The notes under the pieces were generated by a model that had not been told where the DNA came from, made no database searches, and saw only the letters and a program-made list of their open reading frames with translations. From assembly GCA_945910815.1 (NCBI GenBank), contig CAMDZD010000001.1, positions 1 to 64,000 of the forward strand: DNA of 64,000 nucleotides, read 5' to 3'. The DNA comes from an uncultured Clostridia bacterium. Its GTDB lineage: Bacteria > Bacillota > Clostridia > Oscillospirales > Ruminococcaceae. A program made the translations under genes and the position numbers. Position 1 is the stretch's first letter, and each line of letters starts with the position of its first letter. Positions 8,815 to 18,980 of the stretch are shown piece by piece.

Positions 8815-9237
8815 TTAAAAATAATTTCCGTTTTCCGGTATATCGTCCGGTGAAATCCATCTGACTTTGTCTGAAGCTTTACCGGTTTCTAAAAAATCTT
8901 TTATAACTTCCCATGCTAATTCTTTTGGTAAAAAAAGTCCGGTAGAAACCCAGAGTTCACAATCAGCACCATCTACAACTTCATTTAATTTGGTTTCATC
9001 ATATAATGACAGTTTATCTTCCGTATCATCAGTATAATGAATAAATATTCCATATTTAATATTTGTACCTATTGATAATCCGGATATCATTTCATCATCT
9101 TCGAAACATTGAATTTCAGCATCACTGGTACTGCAAAACCAGTAACTCTCAAATTCATCAATAACATATTTTTTCATTTGAGATATATCAATATTTTTTA
9201 TTGTTTTCTTATGTGGCGGATAAAATAATGTATACAT
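8815..9237 (-). CDS. Orphan protein resembling Imm1-type immunity proteins
   Basis: This is a 140-aa acidic soluble protein with no signal peptide. I cannot name it securely. The C-terminal pattern (LPKELAWEVIKDFLETG then KVRWI) resembles the Imm1 family of immunity proteins for polymorphic toxins, where a helix with F...G is followed by V-x-W. No toxin gene is nearby. It stands alone between the rib promoter region and the phosphodiesterase gene, flanked by 23-bp imperfect direct repeats, and its codon use looks more AT-rich than its neighbours. It could also be an unrelated small conserved protein. Confidence 0.6.
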   Translation of the reverse strand: MYTLFYPPHKKTIKNIDISQMKKYVIDEFESYWFCSTSDAEIQCFEDDEMISGLSIGTNIKYGIFIHYTDDTEDKLSLYDETKLNEVVDGADCELWVSTGLFLPKELAWEVIKDFLETGKASDKVRWISPDDIPENGNYF

Positions 9238-9266
9238 ATTAACTTACCCCTTTTCGATATTATTTT

Positions 9267-9289
9267 TCAACAGCAATTTTTATATATCG
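9267..9289 (+). repeat. Imperfect 23-bp direct repeat, copy 2
   Basis: This is the second copy of the repeat at 8749-8771, on the other side of the Imm1-like gene, in the same orientation and about 518 bp away. The surrounding sequence does not match, so the similarity is limited to these bases. Confidence 0.6.
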
Positions 9290-9412
9290 TCCATTTTGGA
9301 ATTATTACTGCATTTTTCATGGAAATCCTCATAAAAATAAGCCTGATAATTGTTAGCAGTAAAAGTCTGTAACATCTGACAGGCAGACAGAATAATATAT
9401 GATATAGCCGTT

Positions 9413-9898
9413 TCAGACATCGGCTATATTCATAAGGATACCTGATTTTGTTATGTCTATAATACCATAGGAGGGATTTTTACCGTCTCTCGGAGATGAT
9501 GCACTTCCGGGATTCATAATATATATGCCGTTTTCATAATGCATGTATCTTTCGTGAGTGTGTCCGTAAAGAATAATATCAGCATTATTCAGCATTGCAG
9601 TCTGTTTCAGGGTTTCAAGACCATATCCGACACAATGCCTGTGACCGTGAACGGCAAAAATCTTGTGTCCCTCCTCCGTCCATGTTGTAAATACATCACT
9701 GTCTGAACAGCCGATGTCACAATTACCTCTGACATAAAAGAAACGTTTTTCAAGTTCGGGATATTTCATAAGCAGAGTATCAGCTTCATATCTGCCGTCA
9801 CCGAGATGTATAAACATATCGGCACGCATATGTTTTTCAATAATTTTCTCAAGGGCATAATAATTTCTGTGGGTATCGGCACATACAATAATACGCAT
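9413..9898 (-). CDS. YfcE/MJ0936-type metallophosphoesterase
   Basis: This is a 161-aa calcineurin-like phosphoesterase with the full set of metal motifs: CADTHRN for D-x-H near the N-terminus, HLGDGR for GD, VRGNCD for GNxD, AVHGHRH, and YGHTHERYM for GHTH. Family members are Mn-dependent phosphodiesterases acting on simple phosphodiesters; the natural substrate is unknown. I prefer the ATG at 9898, which has GAGGTG upstream at a suitable distance, over the in-frame GTG three codons earlier at 9907, which lies inside that ribosome site. Confidence 0.9.
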   Translation of the reverse strand: MRIIVCADTHRNYYALEKIIEKHMRADMFIHLGDGRYEADTLLMKYPELEKRFFYVRGNCDIGCSDSDVFTTWTEEGHKIFAVHGHRHCVGYGLETLKQTAMLNNADIILYGHTHERYMHYENGIYIMNPGSASSPRDGKNPSYGIIDITKSGILMNIADV

Positions 9899-9981
9899 TA
9901 CATTCACCTCAAAAAAAGCAATTCTATTTTATGGTATTATACCATATAATAGTAATAAATGCAAGTGTGAAAGGAGTTTTT

Positions 9982-10230
9982 ATGGACAAAAATTCTTTTG
10001 ATTTAAACAGTATCAACGGACTTCTGAACGTCGTAAGCAAAAAGCTCGGAGTTGCTCCGGAAAAGCTGAAAAAGGAACTCGAAGAAGGAAAGTTTGACAG
10101 TGCCATTGCGGGAATGAACAAAAACGATGCCGCAATGTTTCAGCAGGCTGTAAAAAATCCGAAAATCATTGAAAAAATGATGAGTACTCCGCAGGCTAAG
10201 GCTCTTTATAAAAAGCTTTCCGGAGAATAA
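9982..10230 (+). CDS. Small conserved protein of unknown function
   Basis: This is an 82-aa soluble, lysine-rich, probably helical protein. It has no recognisable domain. A weak inner pattern (KLGVAPEKLKKELEEGKF, then NPKIIEKMMSTPQAK) recalls small clostridial proteins that I have seen next to the following two genes, but I have no name for them. The ATG at 9982 has AAAGGAG upstream; an in-frame GTG upstream lacks a ribosome site. It is the first of four closely spaced plus-strand genes ending with a BofA-like gene. Confidence 0.75.
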   Translation: MDKNSFDLNSINGLLNVVSKKLGVAPEKLKKELEEGKFDSAIAGMNKNDAAMFQQAVKNPKIIEKMMSTPQAKALYKKLSGE

Positions 10231-10252
10231 TTTTTCAAGTGAGGTCAGCGAC

Positions 10253-10645
10253 ATGGACGATATTATGGGTAAATTAGGGGAAATTCTTTCCGACCCCGAA
10301 AGCGTTAAACAGATTACGGAGCTTGCACAGATGTTCATGTCGGAGACCGGAAACAATAAAAACAATCCGTCTGAAAATACAGCGGATTCAGAGAGAAAAG
10401 AAGATTCTGAAAATTCCGGTGACGGTCTTTTTTCGGGATTCGATTTCAGCAAACTGATGAAAATTCAGGAGATTATGGGAGCAGTTTCCGGCAAGGATAA
10501 AAATGCTGAACTGCTCCTCGCCCTGAAACCTCATCTCAGTCCCGAAAAGCAGAAAAAAACAGACAAGGCAATCAAGCTTTTAAAACTTCTGACAATATGG
10601 AATTTTATAAAGGACAGCGGAATACTTAAAGATTTTCTGAATTAA
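10253..10645 (+). CDS. Conserved protein of unknown function, module gene 2
   Basis: This is a 130-aa soluble protein. A helical N-terminus is followed by a low-complexity acidic linker rich in Asn, Glu and Ser (about residues 32-60), then a conserved-looking helical C-terminus (LLLALKPHLSPEKQKKTDKA, then an IKLLKLL segment). The C-terminal part resembles an unnamed clostridial family. It follows the previous gene after 22 bp, with GAGGTCAGCG before the ATG. Function is unknown. Confidence 0.75.
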   Translation: MDDIMGKLGEILSDPESVKQITELAQMFMSETGNNKNNPSENTADSERKEDSENSGDGLFSGFDFSKLMKIQEIMGAVSGKDKNAELLLALKPHLSPEKQKKTDKAIKLLKLLTIWNFIKDSGILKDFLN

Positions 10646-10663
10646 TAAGCAGAGGTGATAAAT

Positions 10664-11026
10664 GTGGCATACTATGATAACAGACAGTTCAATAATATGC
10701 GTAATGATGCTATAAGGCGTACAAGGGAAATGTACCGAAATTCTATGGTAAATACTTCACACTATTCTACGGCGGAAAACTATAAAAATGAAAATCCTGT
10801 TCAGGAAGTTGAGGAAATTCCTCCCGAACCGGAAATGCATATAAACAGCAGTAATATATCATATAAAAATAACTATAATAAACCGTCAATTCCCGAAAAT
10901 ATCGGGAAAATATTCGGAGGAAATCTCGACAGCGAAAAGCTTACTATAATCGCACTTATTATAATTCTTGCAAAAGAGGGTGCTGACATCAAGCTTATTC
11001 TTGCACTCGGATATATACTTATTTAA
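10664..11026 (+). CDS. Conserved protein with C-terminal hydrophobic hairpin, module gene 3
   Basis: This is a 120-aa protein. The N-terminal part is polar and rich in Asn, Tyr and Arg; the middle is Pro/Glu-rich. The last 32 residues form two hydrophobic stretches separated by EGADIK (LTIIALIIILAKEGADIK, LILALGYILI). I chose GTG at 10664, six bases after AGAGGTG (10651-10657); an earlier in-frame GTG lies within that ribosome site. This tail pattern recurs in unnamed proteins of Clostridia. The end may be membrane-associated. Function is unknown. Confidence 0.72.
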   Translation: MAYYDNRQFNNMRNDAIRRTREMYRNSMVNTSHYSTAENYKNENPVQEVEEIPPEPEMHINSSNISYKNNYNKPSIPENIGKIFGGNLDSEKLTIIALIIILAKEGADIKLILALGYILI

Positions 11027-11042
11027 CAGGAGATGAAATGTT

Positions 11043-11294
11043 TTGGACAGCGAAAAAATTTTCTGTATAATATGCGGAATGATAATTCTTGTAATGCTTG
11101 TTACATATATTAAAAGAAAGCATAAAATACTGTCATTTATATTCGGCTCTTTAAGCGGTATGACTGCATTGTTTCTTCTTTGCAGATACGGTTCTTTTAT
11201 TGGTGCGGAAGTGCCTCTGAATTTTTTTAATCTTTGCGGTAGCGGTATACTTGGCATACCGTTTGTTGTATTTCTTGCAATAATATGCCGTTAA
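11043..11294 (+). CDS. BofA-like small membrane protein
   Basis: This 83-aa protein has three hydrophobic segments (about residues 5-22, 28-46 and 57-82). The C-terminal pattern P-L-N-x-F-N-x-x-x-x-G-I-L-G-I-P matches BofA, the forespore-membrane inhibitor of pro-sigma-K processing in Bacillus. The start is TTG at 11043 with AGGAGA upstream; nearby ATGs are out of frame. It ends a four-gene module. In a Ruminococcus-like host the role in sporulation is an inference, since many members are not known to sporulate. Confidence 0.7.
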   Translation: MDSEKIFCIICGMIILVMLVTYIKRKHKILSFIFGSLSGMTALFLLCRYGSFIGAEVPLNFFNLCGSGILGIPFVVFLAIICR

Positions 11295-11353
11295 TTTATA
11301 TTGATTTTTTTCGCCATATGTGATAAAATAATATCAAAGGAAGTGATTTTCTT

Positions 11354-12601
11354 ATGAATATACTTGATATTATTTCAAAAACAAAACACAAAATTTCGCT
11401 CGAAAAATCTGAAATAAGATTTCTTGTTGAAAACTATACAAACGGAAATATTCCCGATTATCAGATGTCTGCATGGCTTATGGCTGTATGCCTTAATTCA
11501 CTAAATGATGACGAAACTGCTGAACTTACTCTCGCTATGCGTGACAGCGGTCAGATACTTGATTTAAGCAGAATCAACGGAATTACTGTTGATAAGCACA
11601 GCACGGGCGGAGTCGGTGACAAAACAAGCCTTATAATAGCTCCTGCCGTGGCATCATGCGGAGTATATGTGCCTAAAATGTCGGGCAGAGGTCTGGGGCA
11701 TACAGGAGGTACTATTGACAAACTCGAAAGCATTGAGGGATACCGCACGGAAATGCCCCTCGATGAATTTATATCAATAGTCAACAAAACAGGTTTTTCA
11801 ATCATATCACAAAATGAAAATCTTTGTCCGGCAGATAAAAAAATATATTCCCTCCGAAATTCAACGGGAACTGTTGACAGCATACCTCTTATATGCTCAA
11901 GTATTATGAGCAAAAAATTAGCCGTATCAGCTGACTGCATACTTCTTGATGTAAAATACGGTTCGGGAGCTTTTATGAAAACTAAATCCGATGCCGAAAA
12001 ACTTGCTGAGCTTATGGAAAATTCCGGAATAAATGCCGGTAAAAAATGCCGTTGCGATGTTACTGATATGAACTCCCCTCTCGGAATGAATATCGGTAAC
12101 GCTCTGGAAGTAAAAGAAGCTGTTGAAATACTTCAGGGAAAAAACAAAGGTGATTTATATAACCTCTGTATTGATTTGAGTGCTGATATGCTTTCGCTTG
12201 CCGGTCAGGATAACTGTCATGAAAAGGCACAGAATGCAATAGATTCCGGAAAGGCTCTTGAAGTATTCCGTGAAACAGTAAAGCTACACGGCGGAAATTA
12301 TAAAATCTGTGACGATTTGTCACTTCTCCCGAAAGCAAAATACTGCTTTGAAGTAAAATCCGACCGCAACGGATTTATTTCTGAAATAAACAGCGAGGAA
12401 ATCGGAATGACTTCCCTTTTACTCGGTGCGGGCAGAATTACCAAAAATCAGCCTGTTGACCCTACTGCCGGAATTATTCTCAACTGCAGAAAAGGCGATG
12501 AAGTCCACAAGGGCGATTTGCTTATGACTCTTTATTCATCAAAAACTCCGGATTTTTCCGCTTCAGAAAAGAGAGCGTTAAATTCAATGAAAATTATGTG
12601 A
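11354..12601 (+). CDS. pdp: Pyrimidine-nucleoside phosphorylase
   Basis: This enzyme cleaves uridine or thymidine with phosphate, for nucleoside salvage. The N-terminal helical domain is followed by the glycine-rich phosphate-binding segment KHSTGGVGDKTS at residues 81-92 and by GRGLGHTGGT at 111-120. Later come the SLRN-TGTVDSIPLI and KYGSGAFMK segments that bind the base. At 415 aa it is slightly shorter than the usual 430-440, and the extreme C-terminal tail looks trimmed. AAGGAAGTG precedes the ATG. The distinction from strict thymidine phosphorylase (deoA) cannot be made here. Confidence 0.93.
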   Translation: MNILDIISKTKHKISLEKSEIRFLVENYTNGNIPDYQMSAWLMAVCLNSLNDDETAELTLAMRDSGQILDLSRINGITVDKHSTGGVGDKTSLIIAPAVASCGVYVPKMSGRGLGHTGGTIDKLESIEGYRTEMPLDEFISIVNKTGFSIISQNENLCPADKKIYSLRNSTGTVDSIPLICSSIMSKKLAVSADCILLDVKYGSGAFMKTKSDAEKLAELMENSGINAGKKCRCDVTDMNSPLGMNIGNALEVKEAVEILQGKNKGDLYNLCIDLSADMLSLAGQDNCHEKAQNAIDSGKALEVFRETVKLHGGNYKICDDLSLLPKAKYCFEVKSDRNGFISEINSEEIGMTSLLLGAGRITKNQPVDPTAGIILNCRKGDEVHKGDLLMTLYSSKTPDFSASEKRALNSMKIM

Positions 12602-12618
12602 AATCTTTATAATTTACC

Positions 12619-12647
12619 TTGACGTTTTTTGTCGTATGTAGTATAAT
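12619..12647 (+). promoter_or_regulatory. Promoter of the double zinc-ribbon gene
   Basis: TTGACG (12619-12624) and TATAAT (12642-12647) are separated by 17 bp, about 45 bp before the AGGAGGATTTT ribosome site. The spacing and boxes fit SigA. Confidence 0.75.
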
Positions 12648-12690
12648 ATATACATCTTAATTATTTAATATATCAGGAGGATTTTTTATT

Positions 12691-13215
12691 ATGGGATTTT
12701 TCGATAAACTCAAAGATATGGCTGGCGATGCCGGTGACGCTATTTCAAAAGGTGCTAAAAACGTAAGCGACAGCTCCAAAAAAATAGTTGAAAAAACTAA
12801 GCTCAAAAACAAAATTTCAAAGCTTGAAGAAGATATTGAAAAAAAATATACCGAAATCGGCAAGCAGTATTTCAAAATCAATTCTGCTAACCCCTCTGAA
12901 GAATATGCCGATATGGTAAACTTCATTATTGAATCACAGGCTAAAATCGCTGAAATCCAGACTGAAATCGTTGCTATGGACAACAAATACCTCTGCCCTA
13001 CATGCGGTGCCGGTATCCCCGAAAATGCTAAATTCTGTTCAGCTTGCGGTGCAAGATTTGAAAAACCTGTTTCTTCCGATTCCGCAAATTCTTCTTCAAA
13101 ATGCCCTAAATGCGGTGCGGATATTGATGCCGGTGCTAAATTCTGTACATCATGCGGTGCCAAATTTGATGACGGAAACACAGTTTCATCTGATGATATT
13201 GAAATAATCGGCTGA
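12691..13215 (+). CDS. Coiled-coil protein with two zinc ribbons
   Basis: This is a 174-aa soluble protein. Residues 1-35 look like a DUF-type Gly/Asp/Ser region (MGFFDKLKDMAGDAG), and residues about 36-98 are a charged coiled coil. Two short zinc ribbons follow, with cysteines at 102/105/116/119 and 138/141/152/155. The ribbons are near copies of each other (C-x2-CGA-x7-9-KFC-x2-CGA). Such ribbons typically bind structural zinc; the function of this family is unknown. It has its own promoter and a strong AGGAGG site, so it is probably well expressed. Confidence 0.85.
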   Translation: MGFFDKLKDMAGDAGDAISKGAKNVSDSSKKIVEKTKLKNKISKLEEDIEKKYTEIGKQYFKINSANPSEEYADMVNFIIESQAKIAEIQTEIVAMDNKYLCPTCGAGIPENAKFCSACGARFEKPVSSDSANSSSKCPKCGADIDAGAKFCTSCGAKFDDGNTVSSDDIEIIG

Positions 13216-13281
13216 TTTATATAAAAATATCACTAATCAGACGAATTATATTGTTATTAACGATAAAAAAATTAAAAACAC

Positions 13282-13310
13282 TTGACAAATCTGCTTTTAT
13301 GTTGTAGAAT
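13282..13310 (+). promoter_or_regulatory. Promoter of glnN
   Basis: TTGACA (13282-13287) and TAGAAT (13305-13310) are separated by 17 bp. The expected start near 13317 gives a leader of about 100 nt that includes an intrinsic terminator. Confidence 0.78.
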
Positions 13311-13349
13311 AAATACATCAAGTGAATACTTAATCAATATTGAAACAAT

Positions 13350-13397
13350 GGCGTTTCGGTTGTAAAAACTATTATTTACAGTCGAAATGCCTTTTTT
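13350..13397 (+). terminator. Intrinsic terminator inside the glnN leader (candidate attenuator)
   Basis: A 17-bp stem pairs 13350-13366 with 13375-13391 around the loop AACTATTA, with only G-U wobbles, and is followed directly by six T. It lies between the glnN promoter and the glnN ribosome site. Readthrough must be possible, so regulated antitermination is likely. No ANTAR gene is seen in the window. Confidence 0.82.
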
Positions 13398-13415
13398 ATT
13401 CAAGGAGGATATATT

Positions 13416-15515
13416 ATGTCAGAAAACAATCAGTCAGTTGCAGAATATTTTGGCTGTAACGTCTTCAGCGATTCAGTTATGAGAGCAAGACTCCCTAAAA
13501 ATATCTATAAATCAGTTATGAAAACTAAAAAATTCGGCGTTCCGCTTGAACAGTCCGTTGCTGATGTTGTTGCAAACGCTATGAAAGACTGGGCTGTCGA
13601 AAAAGGTGCTACTCACTATACTCACTGGTTCCAGCCTATGACAGGCGTTACTGCCGAAAAACATGACTCTTTCATTTCACCTACTCCTGACGGAGGTATC
13701 ATTCTTGAATTTTCCGGCAAGGAGCTTGTTAAGGGTGAACCTGATGCATCTTCTTTCCCGTCAGGCGGTCTGAGAGCTACTTTTGAGGCAAGAGGATATA
13801 CAGCCTGGGACCCGACTTCAAATGCATTCATTAAGGACGGCACTCTCTATATTCCTACTGCTTTCTGCTCATATACAGGCGAAATTCTTGACAAGAAAAC
13901 TCCTCTCCTCCGCTCTATGGAAGTAGTAAGTGAACAGGCTCTCCGTATTCTCAGACTTTTCGGAAATACTACCGCTACAAGAGTTACTACAACAGTAGGC
14001 CCTGAACAGGAATATTTCCTTGTTGATAAAAAATATTATGACCAGCGTGAAGATTTAGTTATAACAGGCAGAACACTTTTCGGTGCAAAGCCTCCTAAGG
14101 GTCAGGAACTTGAAGACCATTATTTCGGAAACATCAAGCAGAGAGTTTCAGACTATATGAAGGATTTGGATAAGGAACTCTGGAAACTCGGAATCTATGC
14201 AAAGACAAAGCACAACGAAGTTGCTCCGGCACAGCACGAGCTTGCTCCGATATTCACAACTTCCAACATAGCTGCCGACCACAATCAGCTTACTATGGAA
14301 ATTATGAAGAAAACTGCTCTTAAGCATGGTCTTGTATGCCTTCTTCACGAAAAGCCTTTCGCAGGCGTAAACGGTTCGGGTAAGCATAATAACTGGTCTA
14401 TTTCATCAAATGACGGTCAGAATCTTCTCGACCCCGGCGATACTCCTCAGGATAATATGCAGTTCCTAACATTCCTTTGTGCAATTATAAAGGCTGTTGA
14501 TGAATATGCTCCTCTCCTCAGACTTTCCGCTGCATCTGCCGGAAACGACCACAGACTCGGTGCTAACGAAGCTCCTCCGGCTGTAATCTCAATGTTCATA
14601 GGAAGCGAACTTGAGGGCGTTATTGAGGCTCTCGAAAACGGTACAACTTACAAGAAGCCTAACGGAAATGAGGAATTTGTTATCGGTGTTGATGCTCTCC
14701 CGAACTTCCCGAAAGATGCTACCGACAGAAACAGAACTTCTCCTTTCGCATTCACAGGAAATAAATTTGAATTCAGAATGCTCGGTTCTGCTGATTCAAT
14801 TTCATGTACAAATACTATTCTTAATACAATCGTTGCACAGGTTCTTGATGAATTTGCAACTACCCTTGAAAAAGCTGACGACTTCGACAAAGCTCTTAAG
14901 GAACTCCTTGTCAAGACAATCAAGGAACACAAGAGAATTATCTTCAACGGCAACGGTTACTCCAACGAATGGCTTGAAGAAGCTGAAAGACGCAGACTTC
15001 CGAACCTTGTTTCAACTGTTGATGCTCTGCCGAAATATACAGAGGAAAAATATGTTTCAATGTTCGAGAAATTCAAGGTATATTCCGCTAAGGAAATCAG
15101 GTCAAGAACTGAAATTCTTCTCGAAAATTACAGCAAGGTTATCAACATTGAAGCTCTTACAATGCTTGATATGGTAAAGAAACAGATTCTTCCGGCTTGC
15201 ATTTCATATACAAAGACACTTTGCGATTCTGCAATTTCAAAGGATACAGTCGGTATCGATTCAGCTGTTGAAAAATCAATGGCTTCAAAGATTTCATCAC
15301 TTACTGCAAGTATCGTTAATGAAGTCAAGGCTCTTGATGAAAAGGTTATCTCCGCTCAGGATTGCGAAGAAGGCGAAGCTATGGCAAGATTTTACAGAGA
15401 TGAAGTATTCACACAGATGCAGACTCTCAGAGCATCCGTTGATGAATGTGAAATGTGTATTCCCGAATCTGAATGGCCTCTGCCTTCATACACAAAACTT
15501 CTCTTTACAGTTTGA
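13416..15515 (+). CDS. glnN: Glutamine synthetase type III (GSIII)
   Basis: This enzyme makes glutamine from glutamate, ammonia and ATP. At 699 aa it is the large GSIII class known from Bacteroides, Butyrivibrio and Ruminococcus, rather than the 440-470-aa GSI. The N-terminal GSIII region includes [15 protein letters not shown] and the [20 protein letters not shown] segment. The catalytic part contains [31 protein letters not shown] and NRTSPFAF. A strong AAGGAGG site precedes the ATG. It has its own promoter with an internal leader terminator, so nitrogen-dependent attenuation is plausible. Confidence 0.97.
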   Translation: MSENNQSVAEYFGCNVFSDSVMRARLPKNIYKSVMKTKKFGVPLEQSVADVVANAMKDWAVEKGATHYTHWFQPMTGVTAEKHDSFISPTPDGGIILEFSGKELVKGEPDASSFPSGGLRATFEARGYTAWDPTSNAFIKDGTLYIPTAFCSYTGEILDKKTPLLRSMEVVSEQALRILRLFGNTTATRVTTTVGPEQEYFLVDKKYYDQREDLVITGRTLFGAKPPKGQELEDHYFGNIKQRVSDYMKDLDKELWKLGIYAKTKHNEVAPAQHELAPIFTTSNIAADHNQLTMEIMKKTALKHGLVCLLHEKPFAGVNGSGKHNNWSISSNDGQNLLDPGDTPQDNMQFLTFLCAIIKAVDEYAPLLRLSAASAGNDHRLGANEAPPAVISMFIGSELEGVIEALENGTTYKKPNGNEEFVIGVDALPNFPKDATDRNRTSPFAFTGNKFEFRMLGSADSISCTNTILNTIVAQVLDEFATTLEKADDFDKALKELLVKTIKEHKRIIFNGNGYSNEWLEEAERRRLPNLVSTVDALPKYTEEKYVSMFEKFKVYSAKEIRSRTEILLENYSKVINIEALTMLDMVKKQILPACISYTKTLCDSAISKDTVGIDSAVEKSMASKISSLTASIVNEVKALDEKVISAQDCEEGEAMARFYRDEVFTQMQTLRASVDECEMCIPESEWPLPSYTKLLFTV

Positions 15516-15546
15516 TTTCTCCCCATTTTTATCCCTTATAACAATT

Positions 15547-15575
15547 CCCCTCTTGAAAAAGAGGGGGATTTTTTT
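15547..15575 (+). terminator. Terminator of glnN
   Basis: CCCCTCTT (15547-15554) pairs with AAGAGGGG (15559-15566) and is followed by a T-run to 15575. Confidence 0.9.
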
Positions 15576-15589
15576 ATATAATATAAAAA

Positions 15590-15608
15590 GGGCGACCATT
15601 GGTCGCCC
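15590..15608. terminator. GGGCG-type terminator hairpin after pyrG
   Basis: GGGCGACC / GGTCGCCC with loop ATT lies between converging glnN and pyrG. It is one of the window's repeated GGGCG terminators. Confidence 0.8.
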
Positions 15609-15619
15609 CTGCAAAAAAT

Positions 15620-17353
<1,734 letters not shown>

Positions 17354-17389
17354 TTAATAAATTAATATAAAATATTTTTTGGAATTCCG

Positions 17390-17418
17390 TTGACTATTTT
17401 CAAGGTGTATGTTAAAAT
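17390..17418 (+). promoter_or_regulatory. Promoter of the PH-domain / FkbM gene pair
   Basis: TTGACT (17390-17395) and TAAAAT (17413-17418) are 17 bp apart, and diverge from the pyrG promoter. Confidence 0.68.
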
Positions 17419-17461
17419 TATATTTGACAAATAATTTCTGATTTTTTAAGGAGTTTTCTTT

Positions 17462-17863
17462 ATGGCTAAAAAAAGCGAAATAAATTATATATGGACTGAT
17501 AAGAAACGTACATTTTTAGGACTTCCTATTTCTTTTACAAGATATTTCCTGACAGAGAAAAAATTTATATCAAGAATCGGATTTTTAAGCATTACCGAAG
17601 AAGAAATCGACCTTTATAAAATTACCGATAAAAAGCTTACTCTTTCCTTTGGTCAGCGTATATTCGGTTGCGGAAGCATTACTGTATACAGCCGTGATAC
17701 CGATACGCCCAACACCGTAATTAAAAGCATTAAGAATCCCCGAAAGGTTCTTGAACTTCTTGATAAAAACATTGAAATTCAGCGTGACAAGTACCGCACA
17801 AGAGGCCGTGACCTTATCGGCAATGATTACTTTGATAATGATGATGACGATGACAATACCTGA
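17462..17863 (+). CDS. Small PH-domain-like protein
   Basis: This is a 133-aa soluble protein. Residues about 15-110 look like a bacterial PH fold: short beta strands with the ITEEEIDLYKI segment and GCGSITVYSRDTDTPNTVIKSIKNP matching the strand-helix end of bPH_2 proteins such as the YdbS type. The last 15 residues are highly acidic (DNDDDDDNT). There is no membrane segment. An AAGGAG site precedes the ATG at 17462. It is 17 bp before the FkbM gene, so the two are probably co-transcribed; the link in function is unknown. Confidence 0.72.
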   Translation: MAKKSEINYIWTDKKRTFLGLPISFTRYFLTEKKFISRIGFLSITEEEIDLYKITDKKLTLSFGQRIFGCGSITVYSRDTDTPNTVIKSIKNPRKVLELLDKNIEIQRDKYRTRGRDLIGNDYFDNDDDDDNT

Positions 17864-17880
17864 AAGAAAGGAATTTAAAA

Positions 17881-18939
17881 ATGCTTTCATTTATAACAGA
17901 AAAACAATCCTGCTGGGACAGACTAAAAGCTGAAAAGCGTCCTATTTTTATGTACGGAATGGGCGACGGTGCTTTAAAAATTATGTCTGTATTCAAAAAG
18001 AAAAATATAACTCTTTCCGGAATTTTTGCAAGCGATGAATTTGTAAGAGGTCATTCCTTTGAGGGATTCCGTGTGCATAGCTTATCAGAAATAGAAAGCT
18101 ATGTGAGCGATTTTGTAGTAGTTCTTGCTTTCGCAGCGGGTTATCAGTCACTTGTTGACAAAATTCATGAAATCGCATCAAGGCATGCTCTTTATGTTCC
18201 CGATGTTCCTGTTGCGGGCGGAGGGCTTTTCACTTATGAATACTGCTGTGAAAATGCTGAGGAGATTCAGAAAGTATATGATATGCTTGCCGATGACTTT
18301 TCAAGAAAGGTTTACGCAAATATTATTAATTTCAAAATAAGCGGAAAAATTGAATACCTTTCAGCAGTAACTACTCCGAAATCCGAAATATACAGAAAAA
18401 TTGTCAAACCCGGTCTGAATGAACTTTATGTTGATTTGGGAGCATACAACGGTGATACTATTGAGGAATTTCTCGATTATACCCGTGGCAGATACCTCGG
18501 AATCTATGCTCTTGAACCTGATAAAAAAAATTTCAAGAAACTTTGCAAAAATATTAACGGTCTTAAACATATTTTCGCATATAACTGTGCTGTATGGTGC
18601 AAGGATACGGAACTTCCCTTTGCTACAAAAGCCGGCAGACAGTCATCAGTATCCGCTAACGGTTCACTCATAGAGGCTCGTTCCGTTGACAGTATTCTCG
18701 GAGGTCAGACGGCTACTCTTATTAAAATGGACGTTGAAGGCTCGGAACGTGAAGCTATATGGGGTGCTTGTCAGACTATTGCACATCACGCCCCTAAGCT
18801 TATGGTATCTCTCTATCACAGAAATGAAGATATTTTTAAACTTCCCCTGCTTATAAAAAGCCTTAATCCGAATTACAGCTTGTATATAAGGCATCAGCTT
18901 TATATTCCGGCTTGGGAAACAAATCTTTACGCAATTTAA
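17881..18939 (+). CDS. FkbM-family methyltransferase
   Basis: This is a 352-aa protein with an N-terminal region about 150 residues long that resembles a nucleotide-binding fold (MYGMGDGALKIM, FASDEF), followed by an FkbM-type SAM methyltransferase domain. Motifs seen are YVDLGAYNGDT (SAM-binding motif I), LEPDKKNF, and IKMDVEGSEREA. FkbM proteins methylate hydroxyls on sugars or small molecules; the substrate here is not known. AAAGGAAT precedes the ATG. The gene is the end of a two-gene unit converging on pyrB. Confidence 0.87.
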   Translation: MLSFITEKQSCWDRLKAEKRPIFMYGMGDGALKIMSVFKKKNITLSGIFASDEFVRGHSFEGFRVHSLSEIESYVSDFVVVLAFAAGYQSLVDKIHEIASRHALYVPDVPVAGGGLFTYEYCCENAEEIQKVYDMLADDFSRKVYANIINFKISGKIEYLSAVTTPKSEIYRKIVKPGLNELYVDLGAYNGDTIEEFLDYTRGRYLGIYALEPDKKNFKKLCKNINGLKHIFAYNCAVWCKDTELPFATKAGRQSSVSANGSLIEARSVDSILGGQTATLIKMDVEGSEREAIWGACQTIAHHAPKLMVSLYHRNEDIFKLPLLIKSLNPNYSLYIRHQLYIPAWETNLYAI

Positions 18940-18947
18940 ATAAAATC

Positions 18948-18966
18948 GGGCGAACAGTGTTCGCCC
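18948..18966. terminator. GGGCG-type bidirectional terminator
   Basis: GGGCGAAC / GTTCGCCC with loop AGT lies between the converging FkbM gene and pyrB, with a T-run to the plus side. Confidence 0.85.
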
Positions 18967-18980
18967 TTTTATTTTTTTGA

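Noticed and set aside
12657..13181. 174-codon open frame opposite the double zinc-ribbon gene
   Set aside because: It is an antisense mirror of a repeat-rich coding gene, with no ribosome site or family pattern.
14611..15177. 188-codon frame inside glnN
   Set aside because: It is an out-of-frame shadow of a strongly identified GSIII gene.
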